Under the pieces are notes generated by a model. That model had not been told where the DNA came from, ran no database searches, and saw only the letters and a program-made list of their open reading frames with translations. Shown piece by piece: positions 22,585-28,752 of a stretch of 28,752 nucleotides of DNA. The stretch is from a virus: positions 1-28,752 of IMG/VR virus record IMGVR_UViG_3300036770_000824, one strand, 5' to 3'. Made by a program: the position numbers and the translations under genes. Every line of letters starts with the position of its first letter. Position 1 is the first letter of the stretch.

Positions 22585-23223
22585 TTACCCCGCTATCGAA
22601 GAAACAAACACCATCGTTGCAATCACAGACGGCGTTGCAGGACGAGTTGGTGTTGATGCCGCTGGAATCTGTTCAACTTTTACTCCTGTATTGTTTGTAT
22701 GCCAGTACAACTGAACATAGTCTCCGGCTTGGAGCGTTAAAAACAAATTCAACGCTGCAATCAAATGACCGTCTGTACCACCATGACTGTTAGGCACAGA
22801 AAACCTTGAGTTGCTATTGCTTAGATCGGTGCCGTTGACTGCCGCCCAAACGTCAACGTCGTGGATCTGTGTATCCGTATTTGCAAACTGAATACTGAAT
22901 TGTAAGTTGTATATGCCTGAATAGGTAACCGTAAGCTGAGAACTATTGGCTAAATAAACGCTGTCAGAAATATCCGTTGTGTTAAACGTAATAGCATAAG
23001 CTGCTGTTGTACTTGCCGCTGTCTGATCTACGCTACTGGAAAAAGCACCAAATGGGTTACTTAAAAACCGCCCACCATCAGGACCAAGTACGTTTTGCAA
23101 CGTGCCGCTAAGCCTGTTGAAATACAAACGCAGGACGTTATTAAGTCCTTCCTGATACCGGCTATCAAATTCCAGCGGTGAAAGCGGGAGGTTTGGAGGA
23201 GAAGGGAAATTTATCAGGCTCAT
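22585..23223 (-). CDS. Jelly-roll-like virion or fibre protein
   Basis: 212 residues, ATG overlapping the previous stop as ATGA. The N-terminal 60 residues (DSRYQEGLNNVLRLYFNRL, then GGRFLSNPFGAF) look like an attachment or trimerisation element. Residues about 65-212 are an alternating beta pattern with TTAAYAITFNTTD, GIYNLQFSIQF, DVDVWAAVNG, AGDYVQLYWHTN and a final VIATMVFV. This fits a TNF/C1q-like jelly-roll as found in phage fibres and head decorations. It is cotranscribed with the 626-residue virion gene. The fold assignment is by pattern only. Confidence 0.75.
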   Translation of the reverse strand: MSLINFPSPPNLPLSPLEFDSRYQEGLNNVLRLYFNRLSGTLQNVLGPDGGRFLSNPFGAFSSSVDQTAASTTAAYAITFNTTDISDSVYLANSSQLTVTYSGIYNLQFSIQFANTDTQIHDVDVWAAVNGTDLSNSNSRFSVPNSHGGTDGHLIAALNLFLTLQAGDYVQLYWHTNNTGVKVEQIPAASTPTRPATPSVIATMVFVSSIAG

Positions 23224-25100
23224 GCGCCATTACCTGTGGCTCGACCATCAGGCCGAATGTCCATACGTGGTGAACCCAACTGCCATGTTGTACCTACTTT
23301 AGTTGAGCGCACTTTGACGTACGCCTGACGCCCACGGAACCGCGTGTAGATCTGCGAGGTGTATTCATCCACTGGATAATCAGCGGCTATCACAGTTCCT
23401 GATACAGGCGTATTGGCAGGTGACCCTGAGCTTTTCTTAGGATAGATGGTGAACACCACTTCAGGCTCTGTGTTATCCGTGGAGCCAGTAAACGTAATAT
23501 CAGGAATGGTTCTGTAGACATACATGAACTTGTCGCCATCCTCAATATCAAATTCTGCTGACTCAATGTAAGCGTCAATGCCCACCACAGAATCACCTGC
23601 TGCATCATCCACACCATACTCTTGATTCAATATGCGGCGGTTGTAGTCGGCAGACTGAGGGTAATCACGCAAGCCTGAGTCAGACCAAGCAGTGCGCTCC
23701 ATCGTGCCGTAGTACCAAATCTTTTCAAGGTAGTTGAAGACCACATACCGATCTACTGTCGTGCTATTTTCTGAACAGTAGAACCACCAGACTTCATTAA
23801 AACCTTCATTGGTCCCAGCAAATACTTGATAAGCTTGGTTAACGTTTATGTCACTGAATACATACCGGCGCAGGTCACTGGGTAACGTTTGCACCCGACC
23901 GTCATAGACGTAGAACTTATCAATACCCATCCAGTACACAGCCCCTGATGCAAACGCACCAGCGTTAGGGCCGATGATTGATATGTTGTCGCCTAGAAGC
24001 TGAGCACCCCAGACCAGCGGAGCGCCAAGGAATTGAATGGAATACGCAGCCGAGTCGGTAAGTGTAAATATTTCCTGACGAGTCTGGATAGCTAATACAA
24101 TTTCTGAGCCATGTGACAAGCGTAAATCACCTGCTTGATTGGTTGCAGCGGGAGCCCAGTCAGTCAGGCTTTCTTGGTCGGCCCAGCGAATAAGCATGGG
24201 GTCATAGCTACCACTAACAGTATCTGCTGGGTTGTTGGCACCGAAAGCAAACAAGAAACGGGATATGTCCGAAACAAAGATAAACGTTACTTCAGTAGGA
24301 CATGCGCTTGATCCAGGTAAATCTTGTAGTGCTACTGCTCTTGCAGAAAGACCTGATGTTTCATCCCAGTAATATATGGATCCAAAACGCGGTGCAAAGA
24401 CAAGATCCTCACCCCAGTTATACGCACTCCATAACCGTGCGTAGGTTGTAGATCCTCCACCAAACCCCCACGTTCCGGTATTCCATGCGCCGTTACTCCA
24501 GCCAAAACCTATTGTTGTAATTTCTGCGCCGATGGGGAGTTCATAAGAAGCAAGGACTGTATCGCCAAAAGGCGAGTTAGAAGCGTCGACCGAGTTTGCT
24601 GCTACGCCAAGCTCAATACTGTAAGAGTCAGCGTTGATATATGTGATCTCAAACTCATCATTAAGATCGTTAGCTACGATGTCACCACCGATAAAACTAA
24701 TGGTGGCCCCACTGAAAATAACGTAGTCGCCACTTTCAGCACCATGCGCGGAGTCAGCGACAACAAGCGTATTTGATCCTGTGGTTGCGTAAAACGGATC
24801 AATAAGTGATACCGTATCAGCTATAGGCGTGATGTCGTTGTACTGCCCAGAATACTCAACGTAGTATTTTTTGTTGGTGCCAACGCCTAAATAGTTATTG
24901 TTATCAAGCGACACCCAATTCCACAAACTGCGGCAAACGCCAAGAAACTGATTAGCTGAATACTGAGCCCAGCCACCAATTTTCTCTGGTGTACCTTGGC
25001 GGAAACGTACCTTATCGGATACGTACCAACCTTCTTCGTTGGTGTATCGCGTATTTTCCCGGTTGACTCCGGGTCTAAACCGCAGTTTTCTGACAGGCAT
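23220..25100 (-). CDS. Virion protein, tail/DNA-stabilisation-like beta-propeller
   Basis: 626 residues with GAGGT before the ATG. The start (MPVRKLRFRPGVNRENTRYTNEEGWYVSDKVRFRQGTPEKIGGW region) is characteristic of a protein common in short-tailed phages of this kind and often labelled packaged-DNA stabilisation or tail protein. Repeated aromatic beta motifs (YARLWSAYNWGEDLVFAP, FYVYDGRVQTLPSDLRRYV, RYVVFNYLEKIWYYG) suggest a beta-propeller. Residues about 95-190 (SLIDPFYATTGSNTLVV to ASYELPIGAE) look like an inserted beta-domain. It probably sits at the portal or tail tip; the equivalence to P22 gp10 is not established here. Confidence 0.8.
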   Translation of the reverse strand: MPVRKLRFRPGVNRENTRYTNEEGWYVSDKVRFRQGTPEKIGGWAQYSANQFLGVCRSLWNWVSLDNNNYLGVGTNKKYYVEYSGQYNDITPIADTVSLIDPFYATTGSNTLVVADSAHGAESGDYVIFSGATISFIGGDIVANDLNDEFEITYINADSYSIELGVAANSVDASNSPFGDTVLASYELPIGAEITTIGFGWSNGAWNTGTWGFGGGSTTYARLWSAYNWGEDLVFAPRFGSIYYWDETSGLSARAVALQDLPGSSACPTEVTFIFVSDISRFLFAFGANNPADTVSGSYDPMLIRWADQESLTDWAPAATNQAGDLRLSHGSEIVLAIQTRQEIFTLTDSAAYSIQFLGAPLVWGAQLLGDNISIIGPNAGAFASGAVYWMGIDKFYVYDGRVQTLPSDLRRYVFSDINVNQAYQVFAGTNEGFNEVWWFYCSENSTTVDRYVVFNYLEKIWYYGTMERTAWSDSGLRDYPQSADYNRRILNQEYGVDDAAGDSVVGIDAYIESAEFDIEDGDKFMYVYRTIPDITFTGSTDNTEPEVVFTIYPKKSSGSPANTPVSGTVIAADYPVDEYTSQIYTRFRGRQAYVKVRSTKVGTTWQLGSPRMDIRPDGRATGNGA

Positions 25101-25102
25101 AG

Positions 25103-25570
25103 TTACCTCATCAACGCCGCTTCAGCCGCTCGGCGGCGGGTAAGTCCGGGGAGTACACGTCCGGCAGCTTTATTCCACAGCATACATTGATTGGCTGCAC
25201 CATCCCAATCCCCCGCATCAATACGCTTTTTGAAAGTAGAAACACGGTAGTTTCCCAAGCCACAATTGTAGACCCAGCTTGTCACAGCGGCAATGCGCCT
25301 TGGTAATGCAGTCTGGATCTTGGGCGAAAGCTTTACCAGACCTCGGACAAAATACTCCACATGATGATCCAGCGCATCTTCGCACTGCTCCATCGTCCAG
25401 ATCGTATCGGGGTTGATGTCTGGTCCGGTAGCCCCCCATCCAATAGTCCAAGGATGACCTCTGGTGCCGGGGTCTGGATAGGCTTTAACTCGTCCATCAG
25501 GCAAACGCTTTGCTAGCCCTTCAAAGGGCTTGATGAGCACATCCTTGCAAAGCTTCTTAGCCTCATTCAC
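25103..25570 (-). CDS. Endolysin, GH24 lysozyme family
   Basis: 155 residues with a GTG start, overlapping the holin-like gene by four bases (GTGA). It hydrolyses the beta-1,4 link between N-acetylmuramic acid and N-acetylglucosamine in peptidoglycan. The catalytic triad fits E17 (KPFEGL), D33 (AYPDPG) and T42 (PWTIGWG), spaced a little wider than in T4 lysozyme. WVYNCGLGNYRVSTFKKRI near 98-116 and the C-terminal LPGLTRRRAAEAAL are also typical of GH24. There is no signal peptide or SAR-like membrane segment, so it should need a holin to reach the wall; a holin-like gene lies directly upstream. Confidence 0.92.
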   Translation of the reverse strand: MNEAKKLCKDVLIKPFEGLAKRLPDGRVKAYPDPGTRGHPWTIGWGATGPDINPDTIWTMEQCEDALDHHVEYFVRGLVKLSPKIQTALPRRIAAVTSWVYNCGLGNYRVSTFKKRIDAGDWDGAANQCMLWNKAAGRVLPGLTRRRAAEAALMR

Positions 25571-26052
25571 GATTTCTGGTACTTCTCAATGCTTCTTCCG
25601 ACAAACCAAAACGAAATCATCATGTTAAGCATGGCGAAATCGTCCTCGTCGTATGACTTAGTTAATACTTCAGCCCAGTTAGCATTGGTCTGAAAAGCAA
25701 TCGTTAGGCCAGCAGCTTTGACAGCCACGTATACGCCAAATGCAATCCAAGTAAGACCGGGGCGGGTAATAGCAGTGACAAAGCTAGCGAACCAGCCAGC
25801 TTCTTTTGCGGTCTGGGCCTGTTCCTTAAATGCTTCCTTAATCGTGTCCATCTGCTGGATAGAGTAGTCAACATACTTCTCCTCCATGCGGAACTCACCG
25901 CGCATCTTTTCCAGATCGGTCTGAAGCTGGAACATGGACAGCTCATGCTGGCGTTCGTTCTTTTTGTCCAAGAACTTTAAGACTTCTGGTGCAAGCCTGA
26001 ATAAGCCACCAAAGATAGACCCCATTAATCCGCCGCCAAGTAGCTCAAACAT
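25567..26052 (-). CDS. Three-helix holin-like protein (GTA_holin_3TM type)
   Basis: 161 residues with AAGGGG before the ATG. It has a hydrophobic Gly-rich N-terminus (about 4-20), a charged coiled-coil stretch (about 30-75), a second hydrophobic segment WFASFVTAITRPGLTWIAFGVYVAVKAAGLTIAF (87-120, split around ITRPG) and a third near 138-154 (FAMLNMMISFWFVG). The RPGLTW...K signature after a helical lead resembles the three-helix holin family described from gene-transfer-agent-like clusters. Holins make lesions in the inner membrane at lysis time. Overlap with the endolysin gene supports that job. The polarity of the N-terminus is not determined. Confidence 0.8.
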   Translation of the reverse strand: MFELLGGGLMGSIFGGLFRLAPEVLKFLDKKNERQHELSMFQLQTDLEKMRGEFRMEEKYVDYSIQQMDTIKEAFKEQAQTAKEAGWFASFVTAITRPGLTWIAFGVYVAVKAAGLTIAFQTNANWAEVLTKSYDEDDFAMLNMMISFWFVGRSIEKYQKS

Positions 26053-26054
26053 AA

Positions 26055-26471
26055 TTACCCCTTGGCCGTTACGATGTCTTGGCCTTTTTTGACCGTGACT
26101 TTGCTGCCTTCAACATCAACCTGCATGGGCTGCTCGGCTCGGTCCAACTTATCAAGACGGTGGATCAAGTCTTTGATGACCTCAAACTCAGGCTTCTCTT
26201 GTTTCGCAGCAGTTCCTGCAATGCCGTTTAACATTTGAATAAGTGCAGTAAGTGAAGCGCCCAAAAGACCCATAACAGCAGCAATTTTTTCACCTTCAAG
26301 GAATACCGATGCACCAACACCCACGAGTACGATTAAGAAGATATACAGCAGCCCATCTTCACCAATGGCTTTACCTGCTACTTCTCTGGCCGAGTCTTGT
26401 GCCTTTAACTCATCAAGCCGAATTCTGGCCTGAGCTTTAAGGACCGCCAGTTCGTGGGTCTTGTCGTCCAT
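26055..26471 (-). CDS. Two-helix membrane protein in the lysis cluster
   Basis: 138 residues from the ATG at 26471 (AAGGAA six bases upstream). A GTG three bases earlier is possible but less well spaced. The N-terminal 35 residues are helical and charged (LAVLKAQARIRLDELKAQD). Two hydrophobic segments follow: LLYIFLIVLVGVGASVFL (about 41-58) and IAAVMGLLGASLTALIQML (about 63-81). A soluble tail ends in VTVKKGQDIV. It could be a second holin, an antiholin or a membrane anchor for the lysis apparatus; no lipobox for a spanin was found. Gene order makes a lysis role probable. Confidence 0.7.
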   Translation of the reverse strand: MDDKTHELAVLKAQARIRLDELKAQDSAREVAGKAIGEDGLLYIFLIVLVGVGASVFLEGEKIAAVMGLLGASLTALIQMLNGIAGTAAKQEKPEFEVIKDLIHRLDKLDRAEQPMQVDVEGSKVTVKKGQDIVTAKG

Positions 26472-26480
26472 CACTTTTCC

Positions 26481-28130
26481 TTACAACGCTGGGATCTTAA
26501 TAAATACAACACCAGAACCCCCCGCAGCGTTTCCTCCTCCACCGCCCCCGGTGTTAGCTACGCCACCTGTAGACGGAGTTGAAGGTGCAACGGCTTTAGA
26601 CCCATTACCACCCGAAACCCCCGGAGTGCCTGGACCACCAATACCTGCCAAATCTTTCCCGGCACCGCCTCCCCCACCAGCATACGTAACAGGGCTTCCT
26701 GAAATTGATGATGTCAATCCGGCCCCGCCATTTCCACCATAACCTAATGCAGGGCTTGGAGGAAATACGTATTGTGCATTTGCACCGGGACCTCCGGCTC
26801 CACCACCCCCTCCGCCCGATTCTACGAGCACTCCCAAAGGCGCTGGACCGCCCCCACCATTTCCCTGTCCTGGCGTTCCTGAACCTCCTGGCCCAGGAGC
26901 ACTTTGCCCAGCACCTCCTCCAGAGCCCCCATTACCCCCACTCCGCTGAGCTGCGGGTTGAAAGGTATCAGCTCCACCACCTCCGCCGCCGTCGGCTGAT
27001 ACTAAAGTTGCTGAAGGTGTAGCAATTGAAGACGTTCCGCCTTGGCTACCCCTAGCAAATAAATTTGTGCCGCCCCCACCACCAACTGTGATGGTGTAAG
27101 TTAACCCTGGTTCAACAGCTAAGGCTGTCCCTTGTACAAACCCACCCGCGCCACCACCGCCAGACCCAGCCCCTCCATATCCACCACCACCCCCACCAGC
27201 AACGACTAAATATTCCACTGCGTAAACATCAGGGGGGCACGTCCAAGTGCCAGATGCTCTGAAAGGAGCAATTGAATTGCGCGTTATCGTGTATTTTAAA
27301 ATAATTACACCGCTGCCACCTGATGGGGTACCATAACCACCGCCAGCGCCTCCACCTGTTTGAGCAACACCGGGTGTAGCGTTAATAAATACCGGACCAC
27401 CACCCGGCCTATAACCCCCGTTACCACCCGAAACTCCGGGAGTTCCTGGGCCACCTATTCCACCCCCAATTGGGGCGCCACCATCGCCACCCCCACCACC
27501 GCCCGAGTATGTAATTGATGACCCACTCAGTGAATTTACCGTACCATTCCCGCCACTACCACCAACACCGCCCCCATTATTGCCACCCCCGCTTGCTGAG
27601 CCACCACCACCCCCACCTCCGTCATAGGAGTTTGGTGAACTTCCAGCCCCACCACTATTACCTTGCCCTGGAGTGCCCGCACCACCAGCAGCCCCTGTAA
27701 AACCAGCAGTCCCCCCACCCCCTGATCCGCCAGAAGCCCCGTTACTAGGTACACCAAACCCACCGGGGTTAATACCACCTCGACCGCCGCCCACAGCAGT
27801 TGTAAAACTTGTTACTGGCGATGGTGCAGTTAATGATGAATTGTTACCATTTGACCCACCGCCACCCCCTCCGCCCACAGTAACGGTATATGTAACACCG
27901 CCTGTTACAGGAAACCCTGTACCAGCAACGTATCCTCCGCCGCCACCGCCACCGATGCTACCTGAAATACTTGAGTTTCCTGAACCACCCCCGCCAGCGA
28001 CTATTAAATAATCAACAGTAAGCCCATCATAAGGTGCGGTCCACGTTGTTGATCCGGTAAAAGTAATAACTTCTGTAATAAGTGTATTACTTAAACCCTT
28101 GTTAAACAGCGTTGCTAAGATGCCTGTCAT
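26481..28130 (-). CDS. Glycine-rich tail fibre or adhesin with duplicated domain
   Basis: 549 residues from the ATG at 28130, which overlaps the upstream stop as ATGA. The longer frame begins with TTG at 28154 and is less likely. Two copies of a module are visible: TTWTAPYDGLTVDYLIVAGGGG near residues 25-50 and GTWTCPPDVYAVEYLVVAGGGG near 292-315. Each is followed by over 100 residues of Gly-rich repeat (GGxG, GTPGQGN). GGPGTPGVSGGNG occurs in both halves. Glycine-rich phage fibre domains form stacked polyglycine-type helices and can bind host receptors. The coding strand is extremely G-rich (C-rich on plus). It is probably the distal receptor-binding part or an accessory fibre. Confidence 0.85.
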   Translation of the reverse strand: MTGILATLFNKGLSNTLITEVITFTGSTTWTAPYDGLTVDYLIVAGGGGSGNSSISGSIGGGGGGGYVAGTGFPVTGGVTYTVTVGGGGGGGSNGNNSSLTAPSPVTSFTTAVGGGRGGINPGGFGVPSNGASGGSGGGGTAGFTGAAGGAGTPGQGNSGGAGSSPNSYDGGGGGGGSASGGGNNGGGVGGSGGNGTVNSLSGSSITYSGGGGGGDGGAPIGGGIGGPGTPGVSGGNGGYRPGGGPVFINATPGVAQTGGGAGGGYGTPSGGSGVIILKYTITRNSIAPFRASGTWTCPPDVYAVEYLVVAGGGGGGYGGAGSGGGGAGGFVQGTALAVEPGLTYTITVGGGGGTNLFARGSQGGTSSIATPSATLVSADGGGGGGADTFQPAAQRSGGNGGSGGGAGQSAPGPGGSGTPGQGNGGGGPAPLGVLVESGGGGGGAGGPGANAQYVFPPSPALGYGGNGGAGLTSSISGSPVTYAGGGGGAGKDLAGIGGPGTPGVSGGNGSKAVAPSTPSTGGVANTGGGGGGNAAGGSGVVFIKIPAL

Positions 28131-28752
28131 GATAGGTTGCCCGAAAGTAAGCAAGTATCGGCTGCTGTAAACATGACGGAGGCTATGCCATAAGCCGCTA
28201 ATGAAACAGAGCTTTTGTCAGTAGTAGTTCCAGCTATAAAAGCATTGGTGATATTCGTTGTAATCGTTTTAGCGGAGTTGGTGTTATTTACAATCACAAC
28301 TACATCCCCTGCCGCAAACACCGAGTTATTAATAGTCACCTCACCACTTGCGCCTAATTGAATAGACTTACCAACATCGCCAGCCACAAGCGTGTAGTTT
28401 GATGTTTTCTCAGCGCCTCCTGTAAGTGGCGTACCTTTATAACCTGCTGTGAAAGTTTCTGCGGGTAGCGTGACGTTTGTTGTACCTGTTGTGGTCATCG
28501 TCAAACTATTGCCACCCGATGTTATGAGAGACGACCCGTTTGCAAGCGTTAATGTCGCGGATGATGCCGGTGCTGTAATAGTGACTTTGTTCAGACTTGT
28601 AGCAGTTGCCACACCAAGCGTCGGTGTGACAAGCGTTGGGCTTGTGGCAAAAACAAGTGAGCCCGATCCTGTTTCATCAGTGACCGCAGCGGCAAGATTT
28701 GCCGATGAAGGCGTTTGCATCCATGTGACTACGCCACTACCAAGTGATGTAA
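28127..28752 (-). CDS. Tail fibre C-terminal part (cut by window edge)
   Basis: The frame stays open from the window edge (TSLGSGVVTW before the first Met at 28720) to TGA at 28127-28129. TPSSANLAAAVTDETG followed by SLVFATSPTLVTPTLG is a very common repeat-like segment of phage tail fibres, usually in the middle of longer fibres. The C-terminal part (SNYTLVAGDVGKSIQLG, then VVVIVNNTNSAKTITTN) resembles fibre-end domains. The true start lies beyond the right edge. The 3' end overlaps the glycine-rich fibre gene by four bases, so the two fibre proteins are probably produced together. Confidence 0.85.
   Translation of the reverse strand, partial: TSLGSGVVTWMQTPSSANLAAAVTDETGSGSLVFATSPTLVTPTLGVATATSLNKVTITAPASSATLTLANGSSLITSGGNSLTMTTTGTTNVTLPAETFTAGYKGTPLTGGAEKTSNYTLVAGDVGKSIQLGASGEVTINNSVFAAGDVVVIVNNTNSAKTITTNITNAFIAGTTTDKSSVSLAAYGIASVMFTAADTCLLSGNLS

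Noticed and set aside
26461-28011. Long plus-strand Pro- and His-rich frames
   Set aside because: They are complements of the GGN codons of the glycine-rich fibre, which has a proper start, overlap and domain pattern on the minus strand.
1-28752. tRNA genes, integrase or attachment sites
   Set aside because: I found no cloverleaf with a conserved T-arm, no recombinase catalytic motif and no candidate core repeat at gene ends; without computation a divergent tRNA could still be missed.

Overview
The window is part of a tailed double-stranded DNA bacteriophage genome, at about 47-50% GC by eye. Two gene blocks converge on one terminator near position 8970. The plus-strand block (1-8911) holds small early genes followed by replication genes. 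The minus-strand block (28752 down to 8986) is one tightly packed run of virion and lysis genes with gaps of 0-6 bases. No integrase, repressor, portal, capsid, terminase or DNA polymerase is visible; the packaging and head genes probably lie beyond the right edge. The small early proteins carry motifs (EPVAW, PLYTAPP, WVGLTDxE) that I associate with phages and prophages of Burkholderiales and related freshwater proteobacteria. The host is an inference from that alone.

Plus strand, 1-2403: the tail of an upstream gene, then seven short genes that overlap by 4-8 bases. Several are mosaics of shared modules, and two stretches are near-identical DNA repeats. At four places an AAGGAGAAG(A/G)A ribosome-binding element is also coding sequence of the preceding reading frame. 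Plus strand, 2413-8911: a small HNH-like protein, an SNF2-type helicase, a clear sigma-70-type promoter, an unknown coiled-coil protein, a probable ssDNA-binding protein, a small helix-turn-helix protein, a 94-base gap with a possible promoter and a three-way-junction RNA fold, a 942-residue primase-helicase fusion and a small unknown protein.

Minus strand, in transcription order: a tail-fibre C-terminal part (cut by the window edge), a glycine-rich fibre or adhesin, a two-helix membrane protein, a three-helix holin-like protein, a GH24 endolysin, a 626-residue virion protein of the kind often annotated as tail or DNA-stabilisation, a jelly-roll-like virion protein, a 1033-residue protein with a cysteine-rich tandem array, two internal-virion-like proteins, and a 2720-residue polyvalent giant protein.

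The most unusual content is in the two largest proteins. The giant protein carries an AT-rich internal cassette with an Hsp90/GHKL-type ATPase followed by a zinc-metallopeptidase motif. The cassette is bracketed by the same pentapeptide, and related KYPxY motifs lie at both ends of the whole protein. The 1033-residue protein confines all 22 of its cysteines to a seven-unit array, next to a DUF4214-like segment and RTX-like glycine/aspartate motifs. A further candidate is the possible promoter plus structured RNA directly upstream of the primase-helicase.
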